Shown: positions 27,203 through 37,507 of the stretch, one piece after another
Layout of the letters: each line of letters opens with the position of its first letter
Numbering within the stretch: the first letter of the stretch is position 1
Assembly: GCF_002303925.1 (NCBI RefSeq)
Contig: NZ_MRCS01000024.1
Location: 1 to 64,000 of the forward strand
DNA length: 64,000 nt
Direction: 5' to 3'
Source of the DNA: Pseudomonas sp. ACN8
GTDB lineage: Bacteria > Pseudomonadota > Gammaproteobacteria > Pseudomonadales > Pseudomonadaceae
Notes under the pieces: model-generated
Database searches by the model: none
What the model saw: the letters and a program-made list of their open reading frames with translations, nothing else
Told to the model about the DNA's origin: nothing
Position numbers and translations under genes: made by a program

Positions 27203-28518
27203 GCTCCAGAGCTCTGGCCAAGCTGCGTCGCCAGACGACAGGTGCACAAAGCCTGCGCGCAATGGTTGAAGCTGCCGCCACCGGGCAGCAGGCACAGCAT
27301 CAGCAATGGCTCCCCCGAACGCAACCATTGCTCCAGCCCCTCATCATAGGTGCAGCCGGGCTGGGGTATGTCAGCATCCGCCACCTCGACCGTTGCCGGC
27401 GCATGCAGCAACCCGGTTATCTGCGGTTGATCGGGATCGCCCTCGACAAAACTCACGACCAGTTCAGTCCCTTCCCGTAATGACGAGAAGGTCGAGGCCT
27501 GCAACTGCCTGGCCAGGGGCAACCAGCAATGACTGGGCGCCGCCCCTTTGCCCTGGTAAAGCCAGTCGAATTGCACCGGTATCGGCCTTGCCGGGTCGGG
27601 GCCTGGCTCATCGACCTCGACCACCCACGCCCGTTGCGGGCCATGCATCCTTGGTTGGACCGTCACACAGGGCGGCTCGATGGGTGCCGGCCACTGCTGG
27701 GCTCGAGCCTGATTGTGGTAAGGCATCGTCGTATCCTGGCTGCCCCAGTGTTCAACGTGGGTCAGCAGCCAGAGTCGATTGCAATCGGCAACCGGATGAC
27801 CGGACAGCGGCATCAGCCGACCGCTGCGCAAGGTCGCAAGATCCGTCCGGCATTCGGCGCATTGCACCACTGTCCCACCGCTGCGCTGACGTTCGAACTG
27901 CCGCACCGCCGGCCGATCGCTCTCGCTCCTCAATACCGCAGGTTCGCCGCTTGGAAAATGCTGCCGGTTATCCCCAAACACCACACAGTGCCCGCGGGCC
28001 CGGTGTTCGAAGTGGTAGTGAAGCCCTTCCCGGGCGCACAGTCGCTGGAGAAACTGCAGGTCTGACTCTCGATATTGCGTGCAAAAATCCAGGGGCGGGT
28101 ATTCACCGCTTAGCGCCAGGCGTCGATCCTTGCCGGTAATGCCGTGCTCCTTGAGTATCTGGTCGAGGATTTGCGGCACTGAGCGGGAGCTGAAGATTCG
28201 TTGGCTGAAGCGCTGGGCCAGGCAAGCCAGTCTTGGCCCCAGGCGCACCTGGCAGAGTCGGGAGCCAGAGGTGTGGTCACGCTGGACGAGCTCATGCAAT
28301 TGTCCATGTACGTGACTTCCGGCCGGTCCGAAATGCAACGAGGCAGGACGGTACAGCAAACTGGCAAGGTCAAGCACCGGGTCTTCGATCAGCAGTTCCA
28401 GGTCGAACACGAACGGCTCGCTGATGGCTTCTCTGCCGGTAAAGGCCAGGACCTCCAGGGAGTCGGGCAGACCTGCTACATCCAGACGAAATGACGGTTC
28501 GCTGACCGGATTGAACAT
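27199..28518 (-). CDS. vgrG: Type VI secretion spike protein VgrG (short form)
   Basis: A 439-residue VgrG. The gp27-like part fills about residues 1-290 (EPFVFDLELL, the LDFCTQYRESDLQFLQRLCA segment) and the gp5 OB-fold region follows (about 300-385, WVVEVDEPGPDPARPIPVQFDW and REGTELVVSFVEGDPDQP). The protein ends about 50 residues after the OB fold, with no long beta-helical needle or effector extension, so it is shorter than most VgrGs (often above 600). The tail is Cys-rich (FNHCAQALCTCR). No other T6SS structural gene is in the window; it is an orphan spike gene depending on a machine elsewhere. Confidence 0.85.
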   Translation of the reverse strand: MFNPVSEPSFRLDVAGLPDSLEVLAFTGREAISEPFVFDLELLIEDPVLDLASLLYRPASLHFGPAGSHVHGQLHELVQRDHTSGSRLCQVRLGPRLACLAQRFSQRIFSSRSVPQILDQILKEHGITGKDRRLALSGEYPPLDFCTQYRESDLQFLQRLCAREGLHYHFEHRARGHCVVFGDNRQHFPSGEPAVLRSESDRPAVRQFERQRSGGTVVQCAECRTDLATLRSGRLMPLSGHPVADCNRLWLLTHVEHWGSQDTTMPYHNQARAQQWPAPIEPPCVTVQPRMHGPQRAWVVEVDEPGPDPARPIPVQFDWLYQGKGAAPSHCWLPLARQLQASTFSSLREGTELVVSFVEGDPDQPQITGLLHAPATVEVADADIPQPGCTYDEGLEQWLRSGEPLLMLCLLPGGGSFNHCAQALCTCRLATQLGQSSGA

Positions 28519-28750
28519 CGGCGTTTCTCTACAGGAGGGGCGGCCGGGGATTCTCGCTGAGAGACATGGCCGAGTAGAGTGCCGAAATACAAATTAGGAA
28601 ATAACCTACGCGAAAAGAGGACCAAATGCGCTGGGTTGTCGAAGATGCTGGAAATTTCGCCTGGGACAGGAGAATTGCCCCACCAGGTCATCTGAAATTT
28701 CCGCGGCAAACGGTAATTTTTCAGACAACCTGATGAGCGTGACGCTTACC

Positions 28751-30664
28751 TCAGGAAGACAGGTACGACGAACGGGTCAACCCCAGACGCAAGGCATCGA
28801 GGAACTGCGTGCGCTCGGTGGCGCTGATGCGGGCACTGGCGCACTTGTCACGGTAGTGGGTCATCAGTTCTTCCGGCGACAAGTGCACGTAGCGCAGCAT
28901 GTCTTCGATGGTGTCGTGGGTTTCGATACCGGCGTGGTACACGCTGCCGTCGGCGTTCTGGTAGATGTTCACCGAGTCGGTGTCACCGAACAGGTTGTGC
29001 ATGTCGCCAAGAATTTCCTGGTAGGCACCGACCAGGAACACACCCAGCAAGTAGTCCTCACCTTCTTTCAACGCGTGCACCGGCAAGCTGGTCTCGATGC
29101 TCTGCTCGTCGACGTACTGGTTGATCTTGCCGTCGGAGTCACAGGTCAGGTCTTGCAGTACCGCGCGACGCAGCGGCTCTTCGTCGAGACGGTGCAGCGG
29201 GATGATCGGCAGGACCTGGTCGATGGCCCAGGTGTCCGGCAGGCTCTGGAACACCGAGAAGTTGCAGATGTACTTGTCCGCCAGTTTGTCGTTGAGCTCG
29301 TCCAGCACCTGACGGTGGGAACGCTGGCGCGCCTTCAGCGAGTTGTGCAGGCGACGGCACACGGCGAAGTAGCACTGTTCGGCCAGGGCTTTCTCGGCCA
29401 GGGTCAGCTTGCCGTCGGCGTACTGAGCGGCGATATCGCTCATGTAGTGCGTGGCGCGCCAGTAGGTTTCGGTGACCATCTCGATGTCGGTCGGCCCCAG
29501 CAGGTCCACCAGCCACTGCACGGTTTCCGGCAGCGCTTCCTTGTTCTCGATCTGCGGCACGTCGTCGTTGTGTTTCTCGACGTCGGTCACCTGGATCACC
29601 AGCATGGCATGGTGCGCGGTCAGGGAACGGCCGCTTTCGGAGAAGATGTTCGGGTGCGGCAGGCTCTGCGCATCGCAGAACTCCTTGAGCATCCCGACCA
29701 CGACACCGGCGTAGTCGTCCATGTCGTAGTTGATCGAGCTGGCGTTACGCGAGTGCGTACCGTCATAGTCCACGCCCAGGCCACCACCGACGTCGATGTG
29801 GTCCACCGGCAGACCGAGGTTGCGCAACTCGCCGTAGTAGCGGATCGCTTCCTTGAAGCCGTGCTGGTAGTCCGCCAGGTTGGCGATCTGCGAGCCCATG
29901 TGGAAGTGCAGCAGGCGAATGCCCTGGTCCAGACCGGCCGCGCGGAAACGCTCGACCACCGACAGCAGTTGCGCCGCCGACAGGCCGAACTTGGATTTCT
30001 CGCCGCCGGTGTCAGCCCACTTGCTCGAGGCCAGGGACGACAGGCGCACGCGCAGGCCGACCTGAGGCTTGACCTTGAGCGAGTTGGCTTCTTCGATCAC
30101 CAGGCCGACTTCGGATTCTTTCTCGATCACGATGAACACGTTGTGGCCGAGCTTCTGGCCCATCAACGCCAGGCGAATGAACTCGCGGTCCTTGTAGCCG
30201 TTGCAAACGATGGTGCCGCCCTTCGGCGCCAGTGCCAGCACTGCCAGCAGTTCAGGCTTGGACCCGGCTTCCAGGCCGATGGAAACGTTCTGGGTGGCGA
30301 TGATGTTCTCGATCACCGCTTCCTGCTGGTTCACCTTGATCGGGTACAGCGCGGTGTATTTGCTCTGGTATTCCAGACGCTCGATGTTGGCGTCGAATGC
30401 GCCGGTCAGCTGACGCACGCGGTCTTGCAGGATGTCTGGGAAACGGACCAGCAACGGCAAGGACAGGCCGCTTTTGCGCAGCTGGTCGACTTGCTCGTAC
30501 AGGTCGATAGGCGAGCTGCTCGGACCGTTCGGACGAACTTCGACGCGACCGGCGTCATTGATCGCGAAATACCCGGCCCCCCAATGGCGAATCCCGTAAA
30601 CACTGCGGCTGTCCGCAACTGTCCATTGGCTGCCATCGTCTTTGCGTGTGCGTCGTACGGACAT
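28751..30664 (-). CDS. speA: Biosynthetic arginine decarboxylase
   Basis: A 637-residue PLP-dependent fold-III decarboxylase. The PLP lysine is K110 in [10 protein letters not shown]. Other family landmarks are [24 protein letters not shown] and [13 protein letters not shown]. It makes agmatine from arginine, the first step of the agmatine-putrescine route. Length and motifs agree with E. coli SpeA. It is followed downstream by a 230-bp spacer and vgrG. Confidence 0.97.
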   Translation of the reverse strand: MSVRRTRKDDGSQWTVADSRSVYGIRHWGAGYFAINDAGRVEVRPNGPSSSPIDLYEQVDQLRKSGLSLPLLVRFPDILQDRVRQLTGAFDANIERLEYQSKYTALYPIKVNQQEAVIENIIATQNVSIGLEAGSKPELLAVLALAPKGGTIVCNGYKDREFIRLALMGQKLGHNVFIVIEKESEVGLVIEEANSLKVKPQVGLRVRLSSLASSKWADTGGEKSKFGLSAAQLLSVVERFRAAGLDQGIRLLHFHMGSQIANLADYQHGFKEAIRYYGELRNLGLPVDHIDVGGGLGVDYDGTHSRNASSINYDMDDYAGVVVGMLKEFCDAQSLPHPNIFSESGRSLTAHHAMLVIQVTDVEKHNDDVPQIENKEALPETVQWLVDLLGPTDIEMVTETYWRATHYMSDIAAQYADGKLTLAEKALAEQCYFAVCRRLHNSLKARQRSHRQVLDELNDKLADKYICNFSVFQSLPDTWAIDQVLPIIPLHRLDEEPLRRAVLQDLTCDSDGKINQYVDEQSIETSLPVHALKEGEDYLLGVFLVGAYQEILGDMHNLFGDTDSVNIYQNADGSVYHAGIETHDTIEDMLRYVHLSPEELMTHYRDKCASARISATERTQFLDALRLGLTRSSYLSS

Positions 30665-30801
30665 CGAAGTCCCCTATAAAGAAGTCATAGTGCGTCGCCT
30701 GGGTTCAGGCCGGCGCAGTCTAAAGAATGAAAATGACGGTTCGTCAACGAGGCAATAGACCCCGCCGACCGCAGTGAGTTTAGATACCGGTCATGAACAG
30801 G

Positions 30802-30879
30802 CTCTGTGAAAACCATGTAGACGATGCCGGACCTGAATGTCATCAGGACCGGATCAAGCCGAGGGTGGTTTTCACAGAG
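30802..30879. repeat. 78-bp element with 14-bp terminal inverted repeats
   Basis: The ends CTCTGTGAAAACCA (30802-30815) and TGGTTTTCACAGAG (30866-30879) are exact inverse complements. Inside lies CCGGACCTGA facing TCAGGACCGG with one mismatch. It sits between sui1 and speA. No T-run follows either arm, so it is not a standard terminator; it resembles a short MITE-like element or a structured leader. Confidence 0.6.
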
Positions 30880-30883
30880 GCTG

Positions 30884-31255
30884 CTAGCCGCCGGACTTCT
30901 TCGCTTTGAAACCGAGTTTGATCAGTTCTGCCAAGAGTAGCTCGACATGATCGCCCTGGATTTCGATGACACCGTCTTTCAGCGCCCCACCGGTACCGCA
31001 ACGTTTCTTCAACGTCGTGGCCAGGTCCTTGAGCGCATCTTCAGCCAACGGCACACCGGTGATGGTGGTCACCGTCTTGCCGCCACGGCCTTTGCTTTCG
31101 CGACGCACGCGCGCGATGCCGTCGCCGACCGGGATAACGGTCTGTTTGCAGATACAGGCGTCCACCGGTTTACTGCATTCCGGGCAATGACGACCTGCGT
31201 CGGTGGAAAATACCAGGCCGCCCAAGGCGGCGAAGGATGCGGCTTTTTTGGCCAC
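30884..31255 (-). CDS. Sui1/eIF1-like translation initiation factor (YciH)
   Basis: A 123-residue protein. An N-terminal segment with four cysteines (CPECSKPVDACIC) precedes a Sui1 domain (about 50-120, VRRESKGRGGKTVTTITGV and HVELLLAELIKLGFKAKKSGG). YciH proteins influence fidelity of start-codon selection. The GTG at 31255 is chosen: GAGG lies upstream and the protein then begins MAKKAASFAALGGLV. A longer in-frame start at 31294 lacks conservation. It lies upstream of speA in the same direction. Confidence 0.9.
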   Translation of the reverse strand: MAKKAASFAALGGLVFSTDAGRHCPECSKPVDACICKQTVIPVGDGIARVRRESKGRGGKTVTTITGVPLAEDALKDLATTLKKRCGTGGALKDGVIEIQGDHVELLLAELIKLGFKAKKSGG

Positions 31256-31369
31256 CGGCAATCCTCTTCGGAGGACAAAGACTGGTCGCAGCACTCGGGA
31301 AGGCTATCGACCGCGAAGCCCCACTCAGGCAGGGGCAGCGCTACTGAAACGGTACGACATTCACTTCAC

Positions 31370-31469
31370 TGTAGGAGCGAGCTTGTTCGCGATGGACGTC
31401 AACGATAACGCGCGGCATCAGGCTACACGTGTCGTTCTCTCGTTTTTCGCGAGCAGGCTCGCTCCTACA
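31370..31469. repeat. REPIN with diverged left core
   Basis: Left core TGTAGGAGCGAGCTTGTTCGC, with GTTCGC in place of GCTCGC; right core GCGAGCAGGCTCGCTCCTACA. The spacer is longer than in the other copies (about 57 bp). Confidence 0.85.
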
Positions 31470-31557
31470 ATAACAACCAGCAATACCGGTTCAGTTTAAA
31501 AAGGTCGCGCAGTGTAACGGCAAAAACGCGGATTGCTAAGAGCCAATCGGCGCCAAT

Positions 31558-32115
31558 TTATAGCTGTTTTGCGACGTTGCTTTGTTGAGCCTTCAGATAT
31601 CGCTTCAACGCCGCCAGTGAGTCCGGGCAATAAGGCTTTTGCCCGATTTCCAGCATGACCTGATCAATGGGAATAAAGCGCGCTTCGAGCACCTCTTCCG
31701 GTTGCAGGATCAACGGACCGTCCCATACCGCCGAGAACGCCGAACACCACAGGCGATTGCCGGTGTCCTCGAAAAAAAAATGGTCGTGGGCGGTCAGCTC
31801 CACACCACTCACACCCAGCTCTTCCTCCAGCTCCCTTGCCGCCGATTCGGCGTAGGTTTCACTGGCGAGCACCATGCCCCCCGCCGCCACGTCCCAGTAA
31901 CCGGGATAGATTGCCTTGCTCAGGGTGCGCCGGTGCACGCACAGCTCGCCAGCGGAGTTGAACAACATAATGTAGGTGCCGCGCCCGATCAGCCCGCGCT
32001 CGCGCAAATCGGAACGGACCAGGGCGCCGAGCAGGTTGTCCTGCTCGTCGACCCAGGCGATCTGTTCGGCATCGGAGGCCGCACGGTGCGCGGCCTCCCT
32101 GGTGTTATCGACCAT
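31558..32115 (-). CDS. NUDIX hydrolase (YfcD-like)
   Basis: A 185-residue NUDIX protein. The NUDIX box reads from GGMVLASETYAESAARELEE through ELGV, with the catalytic REL-E-EL core intact. The N-terminal IAWVDEQDNLLGALVRSDLRE is typical of the YfcD/IDI-like group. The substrate is not predictable; members hydrolyse nucleoside diphosphate derivatives. It starts 3 bp after the DUF2333 stop and is in an operon with it. Confidence 0.88.
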   Translation of the reverse strand: MVDNTREAAHRAASDAEQIAWVDEQDNLLGALVRSDLRERGLIGRGTYIMLFNSAGELCVHRRTLSKAIYPGYWDVAAGGMVLASETYAESAARELEEELGVSGVELTAHDHFFFEDTGNRLWCSAFSAVWDGPLILQPEEVLEARFIPIDQVMLEIGQKPYCPDSLAALKRYLKAQQSNVAKQL

Positions 32116-32118
32116 GAC

Positions 32119-33186
32119 TCAGCCCTGATTGAGCAATTGACGCAAATCGATCACCGCTGCGTTGGCCCGGGAAATGTAGTTGGCCATGACCAGCGAGTGG
32201 TTGGCCAATACGCCGAAGCCACTGCCGTTGAGGATCATCGGGCTCCACACCGGCTCCTGCGACGCTTCCAGTTCACGAATGATCTGGCGCACGCTGACCG
32301 TGGCGTTCTTCTTGGCCAGCACATCGGCGAAGTCGACCTCGATGGCGCGCAGCAAATGCGACAAGGCCCAGGCCTGGCCGCGAGCTTCGTAGAACACGTT
32401 GTCGATCTGCAGCCATGGCGTTTCGACGATCTCTTCATCGACCTGCGGCGCCACGCCCGGTGCCACGATTTCGGTCTTCAACGCAGTGTTGAGCTTGACC
32501 CGGCCCACACTGGCCGACAGCCGTTGCGACAGAGAACCCAGACGGGTGCCGACGTCACCCAGCCAGTTGTTCAGGTTGTCGGCGCGGGCATAGAACAACG
32601 CGCTCTTCTGGTTCGGATCGGACAGGCGCGCCTGATAGCGGCTCAGGGAATTGATGCCTTCCTGGTACTCGGACTCACTGGACGGCAGCACCCAACTCTT
32701 GTTGTCGAAGTTGAAACGCGGCTCGGCCTTGGCCAGGTCGGCGTCTTCGGCGGACTGCGACTGCGAACGGGCGAAGTCTTTGCGCAGTGCCCGGCTCAGG
32801 TCGCGGACCTGCACCAGCACGCCATATTCCCAGCTCGGCATGTTGTCCATCCACAGACCTGGCGGGAACCGGTCGTTGGAAATATAGCCGCCCGGCTTGG
32901 TCAGCAAGGTACCGGCGACGGTCTTGAGGGTTTCCACCGTGGTGTAGCCGACGACCATCTGCTTGCCTTCTTTCTCGGCCGCCAGTTGCGCGGTTTGCTG
33001 GACCGGAAACAGCGCCGGCTCCTGGCTCCAGTACCAGCCCAGGACACTCGCCACCAACAGGTAGATGCCCAGCAGAGTGGCCAGCGCCCGGCTGAACAAC
33101 AGACCACCCAGGTAACTGCGGGTCTCCGACTTCGGTTCAGCGGCACGTTCAGGCGCACTGTCTGTGCGGTTCTTCCAGTCCAGCAT
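32119..33186 (-). CDS. DUF2333 family membrane-anchored protein
   Basis: A 355-residue protein with a single N-terminal membrane helix (about 33-52, ATLLGIYLLVASVLGWYW) and a large periplasmic helical part. Typical DUF2333 segments are LTKPGGYISNDRFPPGLWMDN, WEYGVLVQVRDLSRALR and ARGQAWALSHLLRAIEVDF. The function is unknown. It is followed at 3 bp by the NUDIX gene and is divergent from gcbA, as in P. aeruginosa. Confidence 0.88.
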   Translation of the reverse strand: MLDWKNRTDSAPERAAEPKSETRSYLGGLLFSRALATLLGIYLLVASVLGWYWSQEPALFPVQQTAQLAAEKEGKQMVVGYTTVETLKTVAGTLLTKPGGYISNDRFPPGLWMDNMPSWEYGVLVQVRDLSRALRKDFARSQSQSAEDADLAKAEPRFNFDNKSWVLPSSESEYQEGINSLSRYQARLSDPNQKSALFYARADNLNNWLGDVGTRLGSLSQRLSASVGRVKLNTALKTEIVAPGVAPQVDEEIVETPWLQIDNVFYEARGQAWALSHLLRAIEVDFADVLAKKNATVSVRQIIRELEASQEPVWSPMILNGSGFGVLANHSLVMANYISRANAAVIDLRQLLNQG

Positions 33187-33673
33187 GGCGATATCCTTTC
33201 AAGCTCTTGAGTTCAACGGTTCGACCGCAACCATACAACAACGTGCCTTGGCCCGGCACCCGCCATCGCACCGATGCGGAAAATTACCGGGCTTGCGGAC
33301 GAAAAGAGTGCCTGTGCACCCGACGACGCCGTGACCATCGAAATCCTCCCCTAATGGTTTGGATTGCCACGCTAAGGGAATCCCCGATCCTCGGAAACCC
33401 AAAAAACCGAGCCGATCAACACTGGCAAAAAATCATGAATGGCCGGCTGTCAGCCATTCGTCCATTCCCGCCCCACGCCCGCCAGGCGCCCTGATTCAAG
33501 CGCTTCGCCCCCTGCAAGTCGCGACTTGAAAGGCTTGAACAAGACCGATCAGTCACAAACTGAATGAAGTCACATTGCAGATTATTGACGTACAGCACTC
33601 ATGTAATGGAAAAGTGGTGCTAGCATAGAGCCACCACTCGACCTCAGTGTGCACCCTAACTAGTAGTCAGGAT
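33187..33673. promoter_or_regulatory. Divergent DUF2333-gcbA intergenic region
   Basis: A 487-bp spacer without a supportable gene. It contains a perfect 14-bp palindrome CAAGTCGCGACTTG at 33515-33528, a candidate operator, about 145 bp upstream of the gcbA start. The last 150 bp are AT-richer and probably hold the gcbA promoter, but no clear -35/-10 pair stands out. Confidence 0.45.
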
Positions 33674-35344
33674 ATGACCGAGCCAGAAGACCCCAGCCGC
33701 GAGCGCCTCAAGCACCACTTTGCCCAGCGGGTAATTCATCAGGCTCGTCAGATTCTTGAAATATGGCAGCGCCTGCAACGCAGTGAGTGGTCCACCGCCG
33801 ACCTTTCGGAGCTAAGCGAGGCCAATCTGCGCCTGCTGCGTTTCGCCGAGCGTTTCGAACAACCGGAACACACGCAACTGGCACGCCGCATCGGTCAGTC
33901 CCTGGACGCGGTCGACGCCAATCGCGGACGCCTGAGCAGCGGCCTGATCACTGACCTCAATCGCTTGATGCAGCGCCTTTCACGCACCGGCCTGCGCCAT
34001 GGCGACCAACTCGATCAAACCTTCCTGCCACCGCTGCGCAAGCCCATCTACGTGATGTTGCAGGATCACGACCGTGCCGAGCGCCTGGCCAAGCAACTGG
34101 AATTCTTCGGCCTCAGTGCCCAGTCCCTGGACAGTGTGGACGCGTTTCGCTCATCGATGGTCGAGCGCTTGCCGGCGGCGATTGTCATGGACGTGGACTT
34201 CAGTGGCGCCGGCGTCGGCCTGAAACTGGCCGCCGAAGCCCAGGAAGGCCTCGATCATCAACTGCCGCTGCTGTTCTTCAGCTTGCACGAAACCGATACC
34301 CCGACCCGCCTGGCCGCCGTGCGTGCCGGTGGCCAGGAGTTCCTCACCGGTACCCTCGAAGCGTCGAGCCTGCTGGAGAAGATCGAAGTCCTGACCTGCG
34401 TGGCCCAGTACGAGCCTTATAAAGTGCTGATCATCGACGACTCCCGCGCCCAGGCCTTGCACACCGAGCGCCTGCTCAACAGCGCCGGGATTGTCACCCG
34501 CACGCTGATCGAGCCGATCCAGGCCATGGCCGAACTGGCGGATTTCCAGCCGGACCTGATCATCCTCGACATGTACATGCCGACCTGCACCGGTACGGAA
34601 CTGGCCAAGGTCATTCGCCATAACGACCGTTACGTCAGCGTGCCCATCATTTACCTGTCGGCCGAAGACGACCTGGACAAACAGCTCGACGCCATGAGCG
34701 AAGGCGGCGATGACTTCCTGACCAAACCGATCAAGCCCCGGCACCTGATCACCACCGTGCGCAACCGCGCGGCCCGGGCGCGCAACCTCAAGGCACGAAT
34801 GGTCCGCGACAGCCTCACCGGGTTGTACAACCACACGCATATCCTGCAATTGCTCGAAGACTGCTCGTTCCGCGCCCGCCGCGAAAGCAAGCCGCTGAGC
34901 TTTGCCATGCTCGACATCGACCACTTCAAACGGGTCAACGACAGCCACGGTCACCCCATGGGCGACCGGGTGATCAAGAGCCTGGCGCTGTTTCTCAAGC
35001 AACGCCTGCGCAAAACCGACTTCATCGGCCGCTACGGTGGCGAAGAATTCGCCATCGTCATGCCGGACACCGATATTGATGCGGCCTACAAGGTGCTCGA
35101 TGAAATCCGCCAGCGTTTTGCCGAGATTCACTACCCCGCACAACCCGAGGATCTGTGGTGCACCTTCAGCGCCGGAGTGGTTGAGCTTTGCGAAAGCTCC
35201 GACAGCCTGATGATGGCCAGCCAAGCAGACGAAGCGCTGTATCGCGCCAAACACGGCGGACGCAATCGCGTCCAGGCGGCGCGCACGTCAAAGCAAAGTG
35301 CCACTTTTTTATCGGAATCGACCGATACGGTCATAACCCTGTAA
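33674..35344 (+). CDS. gcbA: Diguanylate cyclase GcbA (two receivers + GGDEF)
   Basis: A 556-residue c-di-GMP synthase. A helical N-terminus (1-120) is followed by a degenerate receiver (about 125-245, which has MDVDF but Thr where the conserved Lys should be), a complete receiver (about 255-375, IIDDS, ILDMYMP, TKPIKP) and a GGDEF domain with GGEEF at 455-459. RKTD five residues before it is an RxxD inhibitory site, so product feedback is likely. GcbA promotes surface attachment in P. fluorescens. I chose the ATG at 33674 over a GTG at 33647. Context matches P. aeruginosa PA4843. Confidence 0.93.
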   Translation: MTEPEDPSRERLKHHFAQRVIHQARQILEIWQRLQRSEWSTADLSELSEANLRLLRFAERFEQPEHTQLARRIGQSLDAVDANRGRLSSGLITDLNRLMQRLSRTGLRHGDQLDQTFLPPLRKPIYVMLQDHDRAERLAKQLEFFGLSAQSLDSVDAFRSSMVERLPAAIVMDVDFSGAGVGLKLAAEAQEGLDHQLPLLFFSLHETDTPTRLAAVRAGGQEFLTGTLEASSLLEKIEVLTCVAQYEPYKVLIIDDSRAQALHTERLLNSAGIVTRTLIEPIQAMAELADFQPDLIILDMYMPTCTGTELAKVIRHNDRYVSVPIIYLSAEDDLDKQLDAMSEGGDDFLTKPIKPRHLITTVRNRAARARNLKARMVRDSLTGLYNHTHILQLLEDCSFRARRESKPLSFAMLDIDHFKRVNDSHGHPMGDRVIKSLALFLKQRLRKTDFIGRYGGEEFAIVMPDTDIDAAYKVLDEIRQRFAEIHYPAQPEDLWCTFSAGVVELCESSDSLMMASQADEALYRAKHGGRNRVQAARTSKQSATFLSESTDTVITL

Positions 35345-35396
35345 CAGAAACGCAATAACTTCAGGCGCTTACCATTTCTGCCGTTGGTAGTCCGTG

Positions 35397-37343
35397 ATGC
35401 GCCTGAAGCTGCTGACCAATCTCAATACCCTCCTTCTGGTGGCCGTGTGCGTGGCCCTCGGCGCTACGCTGTGGTGGTCGCAGAAAGCCCTTGAGCGTCC
35501 GTATCTATTAATGGAGCGCTATCTGGGGCTGTCGCAGCAATTTCAGAATGAAGTCGCCCGCAGCATTGAGGATTACCTCGGCAGCGGCGATGCGCTACGC
35601 CTGAGCAGTGCCGCCCAAGGCATCGACAGCCTGCAAAAAGAACTCGGCGAACTGCCACCGGCCCTGGCCGAGACCTTGCGTCCCAGCCTGTCGACCCTCG
35701 AAGAATTCAGCAAAACCGACCTGCTGGCCGCCGGCAAACTGGCCGGCGACCCACAGGCCTTGCTGCTGCAGGCCGAGCGCGAACTGGGCGCAAGTCTCGA
35801 TCAACTCAGCCAGTACGCCAATGGCAATGCGGCCTACCTGACGCCGCTGCTCACCGCCTCGCAACACCTGGGCAAATTGTCCCTGGCCCGAGACAAACTG
35901 GTCAGCAGCGGCCGCAGTGAACTGGCCGCCGATGTCGAACGCGAAGTGGCCAACATCCGTGCCCAGGCAGAGAAACTCGACGCCCTGCCATTACTCGGGG
36001 TGACCACCAGCAGCGAGTCGAACACCGACGATTTCGCCTCGATGATGGGCCTTGAGAACACGGAAAAAACCGTCGCCGAAGATGCCGGCGTCGGCCTCAA
36101 GCGCGAGCTCAACAGCCTGCTCACCCGCTACCCGGCCGAGCTCTCGCGCACCCGCGATCAAATCCGCAAGCGCGCCGACCTCAGCGCGGCGACCCACCTG
36201 AAAATCGCCGACGTGCAACAGGCCATTGCCGGTCTCGAACCGGTGGTTCGCGCCCAGCACGGGCAGATCCAGGGTGAAGTGCGGCTGATGCAAGGCGTGA
36301 TGATCGGCTTGATTCTGTTGATCGCCCTGTTGATCGACACCCTGCAGCGCAAACTCGCCCGGACCCTGACCAACCTCGCCCCGGCCCTCTCGACCTGGGC
36401 CGAAGGCGACTTCAGCCGCGACATTCAACTGGGCAACACCAACCGCGAATTGCATGACATTGAAGCCTCGCTCAACCGCTTGCGCGCCTATCTGGTGGAC
36501 CTGGTGGGGACCATTCGCCACAACGCCGAGCAGGTGGCCGGCAGCAGCCGCACCCTGGCGGACCTGAGCAACGACTTGCACAGCGGCGCCGAGCATCAGG
36601 CCGGCGACACGGCACTGATCCGCGACTCCCTCAGCGAACTGGAAGCGACCATTCAACAAGTCGCCGGCGATGCCAGCCAGGCCGCCGATGCCAGCCGCCA
36701 CGCCGGCCTGGCCGTGGAGCACGGACAGAAAGTCATCGGTCTGAGCCTCACCGGCCTGCATGCGCTGGTGGATGAAGTGCAAGGCAATGCACAAATGATC
36801 GAACACCTGGCCGAAGAGTCGGCCACCATCGGCGGCGTGTTGACGGTGATCCGCTCGATTGCCGACCAGACCAACCTGCTGGCGTTGAACGCCGCCATCG
36901 AGGCGGCCCGGGCCGGGGAAATGGGCCGAGGCTTCGCGGTGGTGGCCGAAGAGGTGCGCTCACTGGCGCAACGTACCGCCGGGGCCACCGCAGAAATCCA
37001 GACGCTGATCGCAGGGCTGCAAACCGCCGCGCGACAGTCGGTGGAAGGCATGCGCGCCCAGGTCGAACATGCCGAAGCCACGGCCAGCCAGGCCCAGGCC
37101 GCTGATGGCGCACTGGATAAAATCGTCGGGGCGATCCAGACCATTTCCGACACAGCGGTACGCATCGCCGATGTTACCGCCCAGCAAAGCGGCGCTGTCA
37201 GCGAGATCCGTGACCACAGTGAGCGGATTCACCAGTTGGGTGGGGATAACTTGCTGCGTATCGGCGAAGGGCGTGAGCAGGGAGAAAATCTTCTGGTGCT
37301 GGGAGGTCGACTGCATACAGCCGTTCAGGCCTTCCGCGTCTGA
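35397..37343 (+). CDS. Methyl-accepting chemotaxis protein (CtpL-like, helical sensor)
   Basis: A 648-residue chemoreceptor. An N-terminal helix (about 8-27) leads to an all-helical periplasmic domain (about 30-300), a second helix (about 300-318), HAMP-like linker and signalling domain with [19 protein letters not shown] near residues 495-513. The long helical sensor distinguishes it from the Cache receptor at 1497. Position between gcbA and dsbD matches ctpL of P. aeruginosa, linked to phosphate and chloroaniline/catechol taxis; the ligand here is inferred only. A GTG three bases upstream is an alternative start. Confidence 0.9.
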   Translation: MRLKLLTNLNTLLLVAVCVALGATLWWSQKALERPYLLMERYLGLSQQFQNEVARSIEDYLGSGDALRLSSAAQGIDSLQKELGELPPALAETLRPSLSTLEEFSKTDLLAAGKLAGDPQALLLQAERELGASLDQLSQYANGNAAYLTPLLTASQHLGKLSLARDKLVSSGRSELAADVEREVANIRAQAEKLDALPLLGVTTSSESNTDDFASMMGLENTEKTVAEDAGVGLKRELNSLLTRYPAELSRTRDQIRKRADLSAATHLKIADVQQAIAGLEPVVRAQHGQIQGEVRLMQGVMIGLILLIALLIDTLQRKLARTLTNLAPALSTWAEGDFSRDIQLGNTNRELHDIEASLNRLRAYLVDLVGTIRHNAEQVAGSSRTLADLSNDLHSGAEHQAGDTALIRDSLSELEATIQQVAGDASQAADASRHAGLAVEHGQKVIGLSLTGLHALVDEVQGNAQMIEHLAEESATIGGVLTVIRSIADQTNLLALNAAIEAARAGEMGRGFAVVAEEVRSLAQRTAGATAEIQTLIAGLQTAARQSVEGMRAQVEHAEATASQAQAADGALDKIVGAIQTISDTAVRIADVTAQQSGAVSEIRDHSERIHQLGGDNLLRIGEGREQGENLLVLGGRLHTAVQAFRV

Positions 37344-37352
37344 CAGATAGCC

Positions 37353-37418
37353 ATCGCGAGCAGGCTCGCTCCTACACTTGAAATGCATTCCCCTTGTAGG
37401 AGCGAGCCTGCTCGCGAT
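37353..37418. repeat. Inverted pair of REP cores, compact
   Basis: Here the cores are in the outward order (GCGAGCAGGCTCGCTCCTACA first, then TGTAGGAGCGAGCCTGCTCGC) and only about 18 bp apart, the opposite arrangement from the standard REPIN copies in this window. It lies between the chemoreceptor and dsbD. Confidence 0.85.
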
Positions 37419-37507
37419 AGCGTCAGGCAATCCACCACAAAACTGTCGCTCTGCACGCCCCGCCGCCGTCCGCTATCATCCCCCCAATTCCGATACGCGA
37501 GATTGTC

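Noticed and set aside
27203-27328. Longer N-terminus for the DUF4123 protein
   Set aside because: It would overlap vgrG by 130 bp; the ATG at 27202 gives a typical ATGA coupling and the domain begins right after it.
28733-30679. 648-residue open frame antisense to speA
   Set aside because: Fully opposite a complete arginine decarboxylase; composition is typical of a GC-rich shadow frame (His, Val, Gln, Arg-rich).
30802-30879. Rho-independent terminator for sui1
   Set aside because: The 14-bp arms are 50 bp apart and no T-run follows on either strand.
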